Part shown: one piece after another, positions 5,762 to 14,222 of the stretch
Position numbering within the stretch: the first letter of the stretch is position 1
Layout: each line of letters starts with the position of its first letter
Source of the DNA: Candidatus Brocadia sp. WS118
Lineage (GTDB): Bacteria > Planctomycetota > Brocadiia > Brocadiales > Brocadiaceae
DNA length: 64,000 nt
Assembly: GCA_007618135.1 (NCBI GenBank)
Contig: PHFX01000153.1
Coordinates: 1 to 64,000 of the forward strand
Direction of reading: 5' to 3'
Notes under the pieces: generated by a model
What the model saw: only the letters and a program-made list of their open reading frames with translations
Databases searched by the model: none
Told to the model about the DNA's origin: nothing
Made by a program: the position numbers and the translations under genes

Positions 5762-6628
5762 ATGACAGAAGAAGCAAGCATTATCATTCCCACGTATAAT
5801 GAAAGGGAAGGAATATTCCACGTAATTGAATCATTGCAATCATTGAAAAAACGACATGGCAACCGATGGGAAATTATTGTTGTAGATGATGGCTCTACTG
5901 ATGGGACATCTGAAATGATAAGGAATACCCCGGAAATTGTGTTGATCAAACACTTCTTCAACCGGGGTTACGGAGCTGCCATTAAAACCGGTATCCGGCA
6001 TGCAACCTATAATACTCTTGTTATATCAGATGCGGATGGGACATACCCCATACAGGATATTCCGAGACTTCTCACACCCTTAGCAAAGAATGAGATGGTC
6101 GTTGGGGCAAGGGGAAACAATGATGCAAATATCCCATTCGTGAGAAGGCCTGCAAAGTGGCTTTTGAATAAGCTGGCCAATTATCTGACCGGGATACAGA
6201 TTCCAGACCTCAACTCAGGCTTCCGGGCAATGAAAAAAGAGGTCGTCATGAAATTTATCCATCTCCTGCCAGACGGTTTTTCTTTCACCACAACGATTAC
6301 CCTTGCCATGCTCACGAACGACTATGCAGTTGAATTCATCCCGATCGAATATCACAAACGTTCGGGAAGATCAAAGATCCGCCCCATCCGGGATACCCTG
6401 AACTTTATTCAACTTATCATACGGACGGTCTTATATTTTGATCCGCTTAAGATATTTTTACCAATCAGTGCATTTTTCTTTATTGCAAGCATCACCGTCC
6501 TTATCCTAAGCTATCTTTTCACCCCTAAGATTATGGACATTACCACCGTCATTCTTTTTATCTCCGGAGTACAAATCCTTGCCATTGGCATGATTGCCGA
6601 CCTTATCGATAAAAGAAGCCAGCCATGA
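5762..6628 (+). CDS. GT2 glycosyltransferase (polyprenyl-phosphate sugar transferase type)
   Basis: The 288-residue protein is like DPM1/GtrB enzymes, which move a sugar from a nucleotide donor to polyprenyl phosphate at the inner membrane face. The GT-A domain opens with ASIIIPTYNEREGI; VVDDGSTDGT and the DADGTYP metal site (DxD) are intact. QSGRS-like acceptor motif residues appear in HKRSGRSKIRP. Two membrane helices at about 229-251 and 257-280 anchor the C-terminus. Its stop overlaps the next start (ATGA), so it is coupled to the radical SAM gene. It probably supplies a lipid-linked sugar to the GT-C enzymes downstream. The exact sugar cannot be told. Confidence 0.88.
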   Translation: MTEEASIIIPTYNEREGIFHVIESLQSLKKRHGNRWEIIVVDDGSTDGTSEMIRNTPEIVLIKHFFNRGYGAAIKTGIRHATYNTLVISDADGTYPIQDIPRLLTPLAKNEMVVGARGNNDANIPFVRRPAKWLLNKLANYLTGIQIPDLNSGFRAMKKEVVMKFIHLLPDGFSFTTTITLAMLTNDYAVEFIPIEYHKRSGRSKIRPIRDTLNFIQLIIRTVLYFDPLKIFLPISAFFFIASITVLILSYLFTPKIMDITTVILFISGVQILAIGMIADLIDKRSQP

Positions 6629-8043
6629 AGGTTCTTTTCATTAATCCACCTGCCGAAAACGAATTGCTCGGCAACAACCCCAGCATTATCGAAGAAGAAC
6701 GCGGTTACAATCCGCCCCTGGGTCTCTTGTACATCGCTGCATATCTGGAAAGGCATACAAACTTCGACGTAGCGGTGCTGGATACCCAGGCGGAGGAGAT
6801 TGGATATGACCGTTTAGAGGACATCGTTCGGTCAAAATTACCGGATATCGTTGGTATTACCTCTATGACCTTCACCCTGATAGACGTCATAAAGGTCGTT
6901 GATCTGGTGAAATCGGTCCGTCGGGAAATAACGGTAGTACTGGGAGGTCCCCACGTACACATCTACCCCGAAGAAACGATCACAATCCCCGGCGTCGATT
7001 TTCTTGTCCTGGGCGAGGGGGAAATTACCTTTAAAGAGCTTGCAGAAAATATCGGGAATAAGACCCGGTTAAAAAACATTCCCGGTTTAGTGTTTCAAGA
7101 AAACGGCAGGATTGTTAATACCGGCACCCGGCCGCTGAACGATGACCTCGATAGCCTGCCTTTTCCAGCCAGACACATGACTCCGATCAAGAAATACAGT
7201 TCCCTCATGGCAAAGAGAACCCCTATTACTACCATGTTTACCAGCCGGGGCTGTCCCTACCGGTGCACCTTTTGCGACCGGCCTCATTTGGGCAAGAGTT
7301 TTCGGGCACGGTCTGCCTTGAACGTGGTAGACGAAATGGAGGCGTGTGTAAAGCTGGGCATCCGGGAATTCCTGATCTATGACGACACCTTTACGATAGA
7401 CAAACAGCGCGTAATAGATGTCTGTAATGAGATTGTACGAAGAAGACTTAATATCGGATGGGACATAAGGGCGCGGGTAAATAACGTTGACAGAGACCTG
7501 TTAAAAAAACTGAAAGAGGCAAACTGCGAACGCATCCATTTCGGTGTAGAATCGGGCAATCCGGAAATACTCAAGGTATTAAATAAGGGAATCACCGTGG
7601 AACGGGTGAGGACAACGTTCAAAGAAACGAAAGAAGCAGGGATATCTGTCCTTGCGTATTTCATGATCGGATGCCCAAAAGAAACAAGAAAAGAAATCAT
7701 GGAAACGATTGCGTTCGCCAGGGAGTTAAAGCCCGATTTTGTACATATCACCATATTCACACCGTTTCCTGCCACAGAGATATATAAGACGGGCCTGAAG
7801 GACGGTATTATCAAAACTGATTTCTGGAAGGAGTTTGCCAAAAATCCCACAAAAGATTTTCAACCACGGTGCTGGGAAGAACATTTTACCCGTGAAGAGC
7901 TTCAGGAATTAATTGTGTATGCCTACAAGAGCTTTTATACCCGACCCTCCTACATCCTGAAGAGACTCACCCATGTACGGTCAATCGGCGAATTCAAGAG
8001 GATGGCGCGGGCGGGACTCAAGGTCTTCGGGATGCAGTCATGA
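6625..8043 (+). CDS. B12-binding-domain radical SAM protein
   Basis: 472 residues. A cobalamin-binding-like domain (residues 1-145, KVLFINPP to LVLGEGEITFKEL) is followed by a radical SAM domain with the cluster motif C210-PYR-C214-TF-C217, and a C-terminal extension of about 100 residues. Family members do radical methylations, ring contractions or similar steps on lipids, sugars and cofactors; the substrate cannot be read from sequence. It is overlapped by the GT2 gene before and by the methyltransferase after (ATGA), so all three form one operon. The setting suggests modification of a glycan or its lipid carrier. It is full length for its class. Confidence 0.88.
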   Translation: MKVLFINPPAENELLGNNPSIIEEERGYNPPLGLLYIAAYLERHTNFDVAVLDTQAEEIGYDRLEDIVRSKLPDIVGITSMTFTLIDVIKVVDLVKSVRREITVVLGGPHVHIYPEETITIPGVDFLVLGEGEITFKELAENIGNKTRLKNIPGLVFQENGRIVNTGTRPLNDDLDSLPFPARHMTPIKKYSSLMAKRTPITTMFTSRGCPYRCTFCDRPHLGKSFRARSALNVVDEMEACVKLGIREFLIYDDTFTIDKQRVIDVCNEIVRRRLNIGWDIRARVNNVDRDLLKKLKEANCERIHFGVESGNPEILKVLNKGITVERVRTTFKETKEAGISVLAYFMIGCPKETRKEIMETIAFARELKPDFVHITIFTPFPATEIYKTGLKDGIIKTDFWKEFAKNPTKDFQPRCWEEHFTREELQELIVYAYKSFYTRPSYILKRLTHVRSIGEFKRMARAGLKVFGMQS

Positions 8044-8723
8044 GAGGCGTTTTGGATAAAGAATATGCTATTGCACGACAGACAAAACGCTCTCATATGT
8101 ATCGACTAAAAAGAAGAACCTTTGAGGTGATAAAAGGTATAGAGCAATTCCATCAGGAAAAACCGAGGTTAATCGTAGATATTGGAGCTGCGGATGGCCT
8201 CATGCTAAATAATTTACAAGAGGCATTTCCCCATTCAAACTGCGTAGGGATTGAATATGCCAGCGACTTGATTTCATGCAATGACAGCGAAAATATTCAT
8301 CTGATAAGAGGAAACGCTTTAGTTTTGCCTTTCAAAGACAATGTTGCTGATGTTGCTGTTGCAACTGCAATCATCGAACACGTTTCAGATCCAATTCAAT
8401 TAGTCCATGAAGCCTTTCGGGTCCTTCGGAAAAATGGCATATTCATTGTGACGACCCCTCATCCATTCTGGGAAAAGTTTGCTACACATATAGGCCATTT
8501 AAAAGAAGAGGAACATAACGAACTTATTACGCTTCGTGAATTAACCTCTGTATTCGGCGACACAGGATTTGAAGTCGTAAAAGCACAGCAATTCATGATC
8601 TCACCTGTCGGCATACCCTTTGAGTTGACGCTAGAAAGATTTCTAAAACTATGCGGATTGAAATTCTTATTATTGAATCAAATACTCATCGGAAGAAAAT
8701 TGGAAATAAATATTAAGCATTGA
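8040..8723 (+). CDS. Class I SAM-dependent methyltransferase
   Basis: A 227-residue Methyltransf_11-type enzyme. Motif I is VDIGAADG (residues 42-49), the acidic residue of motif II is in CVGIEYASDL, and NALVLPFKDNVADVAVATAIIEHVSDP gives motifs III-IV. The C-terminal part is hydrophobic and may touch the membrane. It is translationally coupled to the radical SAM gene by a 4-bp overlap. It probably methylates a sugar or lipid made by this locus. Target unknown. Confidence 0.85.
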   Translation: MRGVLDKEYAIARQTKRSHMYRLKRRTFEVIKGIEQFHQEKPRLIVDIGAADGLMLNNLQEAFPHSNCVGIEYASDLISCNDSENIHLIRGNALVLPFKDNVADVAVATAIIEHVSDPIQLVHEAFRVLRKNGIFIVTTPHPFWEKFATHIGHLKEEEHNELITLRELTSVFGDTGFEVVKAQQFMISPVGIPFELTLERFLKLCGLKFLLLNQILIGRKLEINIKH

Positions 8724-8948
8724 TCGTTTAAAATCAGCATTCTTATCTGTCACTCCCAAAAAATTTATCGTAAACGGAATAAACAAATACCAAGCACGTG
8801 TCTTGCGGGGTCAAAAGCCCAAAGCAGCTTCTCGGGCTTGGATTGCTTCGTTCTCAATAACACCCTTTCATTATGCGGTTACTATAGTATTGCATATCAT
8901 AAGAACTTTTCTTAATTACGGTTTTTTAATTCGTCGTTCTTCATGATC
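8724..8948. other. Convergent intergenic region, 225 bp
   Basis: The region lies between the convergent methyltransferase and PA14-glycosyltransferase genes. An AAGCCC...GGGCTT inverted repeat near 8817-8839 could end transcription, though it has no T-run. A copy of the ATTGC-type repeat follows at 8841-8862. Confidence 0.4.
8841..8862 (-). repeat. Short palindromic intergenic repeat, copy 2
   Basis: On the minus strand, TTATTGAGAACGAAGCAATCC matches the copy at 5551-5586 apart from a short deletion in the middle. It sits in the convergent gap. Confidence 0.4.
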
Positions 8949-11486
8949 TCACCTTTTGAACGGATCATAGAGATCAGGCAGGCGGTATACGATGTAGATA
9001 TTCATTATGATAAAAAGAAAAAGGTACGTATAACATGCCGCCTTTGCAATTGCAGCGGTAATCCGATGTTTAAAAAAATCACATGCTAAAAAAGGGATAA
9101 TACCTATGGCGAGGTAATACCGGTAGAGCCATGGTGACTTGTATACATTGACGGGAAGGATCTCTTTTAACGGAACGGCGATAAGGATTAAGAGAATCAG
9201 GAGCGCCTTAGCAGTGTCGGGTTTTGAGATTGCATCCCGTACAAAAAGACCCCCGGCAATTGCCATAAACGGATATATCGGCATAAGAAACCAGCCAAAC
9301 GGAAGGGTATCCGTTGACAGGGCGCTGATTGTCATGAGCAGAATAAATGCCGTTACCGGAATGGTCAAATCTCGCTTTCCCATAGAATATACCAACACAA
9401 ACCAAAACCACCAGTAATAGCCAGTTCCAAAATGAGCGTAGTTTATGGTAATTCTGAAATCCCTCAGATATTTCATTACCATATCGAATACGGCACTTTG
9501 GTGCTTATCGCGTAATGACATCATTTTGGAAAAAGCCTCTGGATTTATCAGATAGCAATACAAAAAATAACTCATAGCAATGGCAAAACCAATTCCGGCT
9601 GCCGCGCCGGCTTCTTTTCTGAAACCTTTATGACCCAATAATAATGGGATAATACCGATTGCGCAGATACCCATTTCCTTACTCCAGAATGATATCCCTG
9701 CCAGGAATCCGGCGACGATTACATACACTCTTTTCCTCGATTCTGCGTATTGTAAGACACACCATACCCCCGAAATAAGGACGAGTGCAAGGAGGCCGTC
9801 TCCTTTGGCGATTCGGCCGGCAGCAACAAAGATCGGGACCGCAGCGTAAAGCAAACTTGCGATTATGGATGTTGAATAAGAGTGGTAGATTTTATAAGAA
9901 ACAGAAAATACCAGCAGGATAATAAGCGTAGAGAAAAAAATCGGTGTTATATTGATTGTTGTGAATCTGCAATCCAAATACTCCTTTGCACCGCATATTG
10001 TTGGTGGAATACCTGCAAAGATGGAAAACAGGGGCGGATGGGCAATGTAACGTTTTACTATCGTAAAACTGTCCCCAAACCATTGAAGAGATTTCTTATC
10101 CTCGTTTTTATACGCCGATACAAAATATGTACCTTCCCATGACTTAGGCCCTTCACCATGGAGGATATGATAACCATTCCAGGCCTCCTGATAGACATCC
10201 ATGGTATCCCCATGAGGCGGAATTACACTATAATGGTCAAGTCTGAGAACGGCGCCGAGAATTACAATAAAAATCAAGGCCACCACCGGCCAATTCTGTT
10301 GGGTATACGCAACGTACCTTTGAAAATAACATTTTCTTTTATTTTTCCGTAAGAGAAACACAACAACACCAAGAGATACAGATACCGATGCAACAAGAAA
10401 TCCTATTGCACACCACCATCTGGCCGTCCCAAAGCCCCCCCTGTTTTCTGAAGGCAGTAAATAGCGTGATGGAATATTTACAAGCCTGTTATCTCCCGGT
10501 TTCTGCCAGCACAGATTCAGTTTTGCATATTTGGCGATATTCACATAATTGATCTGTATCGGCTTCCAACCCTCTTCAAGATGGGTCTCTCTTGATGAAT
10601 CACCTCCGGCACGGTATCTCATGACAGGCTTTGAACCAATGAACAAGACCATTTCTCCATTCGTATCTGCATGAAATGTGTACATGCCGTCTTTTGGTAT
10701 CCAAACAAAACCCCTCCAGACAATATTATATACAGGAACACGCGCTGGTGGTTGAAACCGCTGGTTATCCCAGTAATTCACGTAATAGGTTCTCAGTATT
10801 CCGAAATTCCGGAAGGCTATGGTAGGGTCGTTCTTTCTGAATACGATACTATTTTCGTCGATTGCGCTCTCAGGCTCTATTTGCAGGGTATAAGGCATGG
10901 AGGCATCAACCGCATTTATATCACGGCTTGCTGCTCCATGATAAAATTGAGATAATGGTATTATGGTCTCACGTGCATTCGGCGCTTTCCACTTGAGGTA
11001 AAATGCAGCCCCACCTCCAACGTCAAAATATCGCACGTGAAAACGATAAAATCCTGGCTCAAGGAATAGTGTTTTCGTTTTTTTCACGATTCCATGCTGA
11101 CCTCCGTTATCAATCACCTTTCTGTCGTTCAGAAAGAGTTCTGACCCGTCATCCGAACCCAAGATAAAAGTATAGTCACCATGAACCTCTATTTTTAAAA
11201 AACCACCCCATTCAATGGTAAAGGGTGATTTATAGGCTTTTTGCGACTCAGAAGGCCAGTTAAAATTCAGAGATTCGTATTCACTGGCTTCTTTGATAAG
11301 CGTTTTTTTGGGGTGGCCTTCATAGACCTTTTTCCTGAGGCCGGAAGCCATCTCGGATGAAGATACCTTTACAGGATGGAGTGAAATAGATTCTGCTTTT
11401 GATTCCGTTTCCGAAAAATACAAGTAATATCCCGTCAATCCGCGATTGGGCAGGAGCAATTGAATGCCTGTATACATACCACCCAT
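8949..11486 (-). CDS. GT-C (GT39-like) membrane glycosyltransferase with two N-terminal PA14 domains
   Basis: 845 residues. Residues 16-184 form a clear PA14 domain (GLTGYYLYF, SDDGSELFLN at 111-120, HVRYFDVGGGAAFYLKW). Residues 229-344 form a second, more divergent PA14-like domain. A membrane helix at 357-379 leads to a multi-pass GT39/ArnT-like region (about 399-835) with DHYSVIPPHGDT as the likely first-loop acidic site. PA14 domains bind carbohydrate outside the membrane, so the enzyme may recognise the glycan it extends. The start is uncertain. Upstream in the same frame lies a hydrophobic stretch (GLLITLLIILL) that would make a good signal anchor, but no ATG, GTG or TTG precedes it. 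Confidence 0.82.
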   Translation of the reverse strand: MGGMYTGIQLLLPNRGLTGYYLYFSETESKAESISLHPVKVSSSEMASGLRKKVYEGHPKKTLIKEASEYESLNFNWPSESQKAYKSPFTIEWGGFLKIEVHGDYTFILGSDDGSELFLNDRKVIDNGGQHGIVKKTKTLFLEPGFYRFHVRYFDVGGGAAFYLKWKAPNARETIIPLSQFYHGAASRDINAVDASMPYTLQIEPESAIDENSIVFRKNDPTIAFRNFGILRTYYVNYWDNQRFQPPARVPVYNIVWRGFVWIPKDGMYTFHADTNGEMVLFIGSKPVMRYRAGGDSSRETHLEEGWKPIQINYVNIAKYAKLNLCWQKPGDNRLVNIPSRYLLPSENRGGFGTARWWCAIGFLVASVSVSLGVVVFLLRKNKRKCYFQRYVAYTQQNWPVVALIFIVILGAVLRLDHYSVIPPHGDTMDVYQEAWNGYHILHGEGPKSWEGTYFVSAYKNEDKKSLQWFGDSFTIVKRYIAHPPLFSIFAGIPPTICGAKEYLDCRFTTINITPIFFSTLIILLVFSVSYKIYHSYSTSIIASLLYAAVPIFVAAGRIAKGDGLLALVLISGVWCVLQYAESRKRVYVIVAGFLAGISFWSKEMGICAIGIIPLLLGHKGFRKEAGAAAGIGFAIAMSYFLYCYLINPEAFSKMMSLRDKHQSAVFDMVMKYLRDFRITINYAHFGTGYYWWFWFVLVYSMGKRDLTIPVTAFILLMTISALSTDTLPFGWFLMPIYPFMAIAGGLFVRDAISKPDTAKALLILLILIAVPLKEILPVNVYKSPWLYRYYLAIGIIPFLACDFFKHRITAAIAKAACYTYLFLFIIMNIYIVYRLPDLYDPFKR

Positions 11487-11809
11487 GAGCAGGATGATAA
11501 GAAGGGTTATTAAAAGTCCCTTTGATTTTGTGAATTGTTCCGTAGAGATTGCTAATTTCCTTAATTCAATAAAGAGGGAGACTACCGATTCTCTATTTTT
11601 TTGAAATTATATTCTTCTATAGACTATTTGTAAAGAAATCAAACAATTTGTATGTTGTATTGAAAAAAAACCCGAAAGGGTGTATATTTTGGAGAATTGT
11701 AACCATAAAAATTACAGAATGCCAGTCGGACTACGCAAGCAAAACATTGTAATAAAAACAATTGACTCGATTTTGAGAGATAAAGAGAGAAAAAAAACCA
11801 TCAGCAATA
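11487..11809. other. Divergent intergenic region, 323 bp
   Basis: An AT-rich gap lies between two outward-facing PA14-glycosyltransferase genes, so it should hold promoters for both. Bases 11487-11560 stay open in the frame of the leftward gene and encode a hydrophobic helix. The rest shows no coding signal or strong repeat. Confidence 0.45.
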
Positions 11810-14215
11810 ATGACATATTCGATTTTTTTTATCATCATTTCCATTGTAACCGGATTTCTCCTTACCTATCTACTGTCATCAAGATACTCCATCTTTGAAA
11901 GAGTTGCCTATGGAGTAACTCTAGGATTCGGACTTCATACCTGGCTTGTTTACCTCTTTTCCCTGCTTTGGAGACTTCAGTTCAAATGCATTTATCTTTC
12001 AACCAGCGTGCTTATTCTTTTTTGTTCACTCTTTCTTTGGATCAAATGGATATCCCTGAAAGATAAAATCCTGCATGAAGCACGGGAGATAAAAAATAAT
12101 TTTCTTGCCGATAAGGCATCCTGTGCTGTGCATCTTGCAGTATTTTCTTTTTTCACTACCATATTCTGGCGTCTTTTCTCCAGAACAATCCTCTTCAAGG
12201 AAGACGGGCTGTATGTTGGCTTAACGAATAATTATGGCGACCTTCCTCTGCATATGGCCTACATCACCTCTTTTGTCTGGGGTAATAATATCCCTCCCCA
12301 GGACCCATCTTTTGCCGGCGAGAAGCTGGTTTATCCATTCCTCTCCGACTTTCTCTCTGCTATCTTTCTCGAGTTGGGTTTAAATTTCAGAGACATCCTC
12401 TTCATTCCTGGCTTATTGCTCACGGTTTCACTCTATGGCGTCCTCTATTCCTTTACCTATCGTTTGACGAGAAAAAGGCTTGCTGCAATTATTTCGACCT
12501 TTCTTTTCTTTTTTTCCGGGGGGTTTGGTTTCTATTACTTCTTTCATGATCTTGTAAATACATCTCATACGCTCTGGTCATTTCTCATGCACATACCCCG
12601 TGATTACACAAAAATTCTACCGCTGAATTACCAATGGATTACTCCCCTGACATGCCTCAATGTACCGCAACGGGCTTTTCTCTTCGGTTTTCCGATCACC
12701 CTCTTAATCTTTTCTCTCCTCAGCACCGGCATTACCTATAAACAGTGGCGGGAATTCCTGTTTGCAGGCATCCTTGCCGGGACATTGCCGTTCTTTCACT
12801 CACACAGTTTTTTGGCAATGCTCATGGTAACCATACCCCTGGGTCTTATATTTTGGGACTGGCGAAAGTGGTTTCTGTTCTTTATGCCGGCCTTTACCCT
12901 GTCACTGCCACAGGTGGTGTATCTTTCAGGACACGTGGGTGGCGGAAGTTTCTTCAAACCAAATTTTGGCTGGACGGCAGGAAACGAAAACGTTCTTTGG
13001 TTCTGGCTAAAAAATACCGGACTTTTCTGTCCTTTGATCATAACCGGATTCACAACAATTTTTATTTTTCGCAGGGGCACGGATCACCGTGCATCTACAC
13101 GTCTTGGATTATTTTCATTGCCGTTCCTGATACTTTTTCTGGTTCCTAATCTCGTACTCTTTGCGCCCTGGAATTGGGACAATATAAAAATATTCATTTA
13201 TTGGTTTTTGGGAATGACCCCTGTAGCAGCATGTGCAATGGTCCGTTTGTATGAAAATCCCTGTTATAAGATTCCCTCAAGGGTATGCTTTTTCATCGTT
13301 ATGTTTTTCCTCACCTTTGCAGGAAGTATAGATGTGTTTAAGTATGCCATTGTCCCGGTTACCGGATGGAAGGAATTCAGCACGGAGGAAATGGAGCTTG
13401 CCAGACGCATTTCCCTTGAAACCCCGCCAGATGCTATATTTTTAAGCGCACCAATATTTAACCATCCGGTTTTTTTGTCAGGGAGAAAATCATTGATGGG
13501 GCATCCGGCCCATATATGGAGTCATGGTTACCATGGCGCTCAGAGGCGTGAACGGGACATTCAAAAGATGCTCAAAGGGAAACCCAACATTCTGTCACTA
13601 ATAAATACCTATAAACCTTCTTACGCTACGATTGGCCCGCACGAGAAGCGCATGGGTGCAAACAAGGGATTTTTTGATAACAACTGCCCCATCATTATTA
13701 CTACAAAAAATTACACCGTTTATGACCTTACCAGGTTGTCAGAAGACCAAACCATTGTTTCTGAAGCGATCAAGAAAATAGATTTGACCGGCCAAAAGTA
13801 TGGATTGCATATGCGGTATTATGATAATATACTTTGGGAGAATGAACCAGAACATGAGGAGATTGCTGAACATATTGGATTCAGTTGGGCTGATGAAGAA
13901 AAAAAGCCGGTTTCAAGCCCTTTTGGTGTTATCCTGGAAGGTTTTATCGATATTCATATTCCAGGCTTATACACCTTTAAAATACTATCAGATGATGGTT
14001 CCTGGCTTTTTTTAGATAATGCATTGATAATAGACAATGGCGGCCGTCATGCAATAAAGTCTGCAAGCGGCACCCTTACCATGGAAAAAGGGACACATAA
14101 AATAATGATCAAATATTTTGATGCAGGCGGTGGAGCTATCCTTAGGCTCCTGTGGGTACCACCCGGAGGTGTGGAATCACAAATTCCAAAGGAACAATTA
14201 AAAATGAAAGAGTGA
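11810..14215 (+). CDS. Multi-pass membrane protein with C-terminal PA14 domain (putative GT-C)
   Basis: 801 residues. About a dozen hydrophobic helices in residues 1-510 are followed by a soluble region and a PA14 domain at 664-798 (LHMRYYDN, LSDDGSWLFLDNALIIDNGGRHA, IKYFDAGGGAILRLLWVPPGG). The membrane part resembles GT-C or YfhO/DUF2298-like proteins, with loop residues NYGDLPLHMAYI as the probable first-loop catalytic region; the family is not certain. The PA14 domain is at the opposite end from that of the leftward neighbour but is clearly related. The next gene starts 7 bp after the stop, so the pair is one operon. Confidence 0.78.
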   Translation: MTYSIFFIIISIVTGFLLTYLLSSRYSIFERVAYGVTLGFGLHTWLVYLFSLLWRLQFKCIYLSTSVLILFCSLFLWIKWISLKDKILHEAREIKNNFLADKASCAVHLAVFSFFTTIFWRLFSRTILFKEDGLYVGLTNNYGDLPLHMAYITSFVWGNNIPPQDPSFAGEKLVYPFLSDFLSAIFLELGLNFRDILFIPGLLLTVSLYGVLYSFTYRLTRKRLAAIISTFLFFFSGGFGFYYFFHDLVNTSHTLWSFLMHIPRDYTKILPLNYQWITPLTCLNVPQRAFLFGFPITLLIFSLLSTGITYKQWREFLFAGILAGTLPFFHSHSFLAMLMVTIPLGLIFWDWRKWFLFFMPAFTLSLPQVVYLSGHVGGGSFFKPNFGWTAGNENVLWFWLKNTGLFCPLIITGFTTIFIFRRGTDHRASTRLGLFSLPFLILFLVPNLVLFAPWNWDNIKIFIYWFLGMTPVAACAMVRLYENPCYKIPSRVCFFIVMFFLTFAGSIDVFKYAIVPVTGWKEFSTEEMELARRISLETPPDAIFLSAPIFNHPVFLSGRKSLMGHPAHIWSHGYHGAQRRERDIQKMLKGKPNILSLINTYKPSYATIGPHEKRMGANKGFFDNNCPIIITTKNYTVYDLTRLSEDQTIVSEAIKKIDLTGQKYGLHMRYYDNILWENEPEHEEIAEHIGFSWADEEKKPVSSPFGVILEGFIDIHIPGLYTFKILSDDGSWLFLDNALIIDNGGRHAIKSASGTLTMEKGTHKIMIKYFDAGGGAILRLLWVPPGGVESQIPKEQLKMKE

Positions 14216-14222
14216 AGAAACT

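Noticed and set aside
8817-8839. AAGCCC...GGGCTT hairpin as an intrinsic terminator
   Set aside because: The loop is long and no T-run follows on either strand. It is mentioned only as a possible structure in the intergenic entry.
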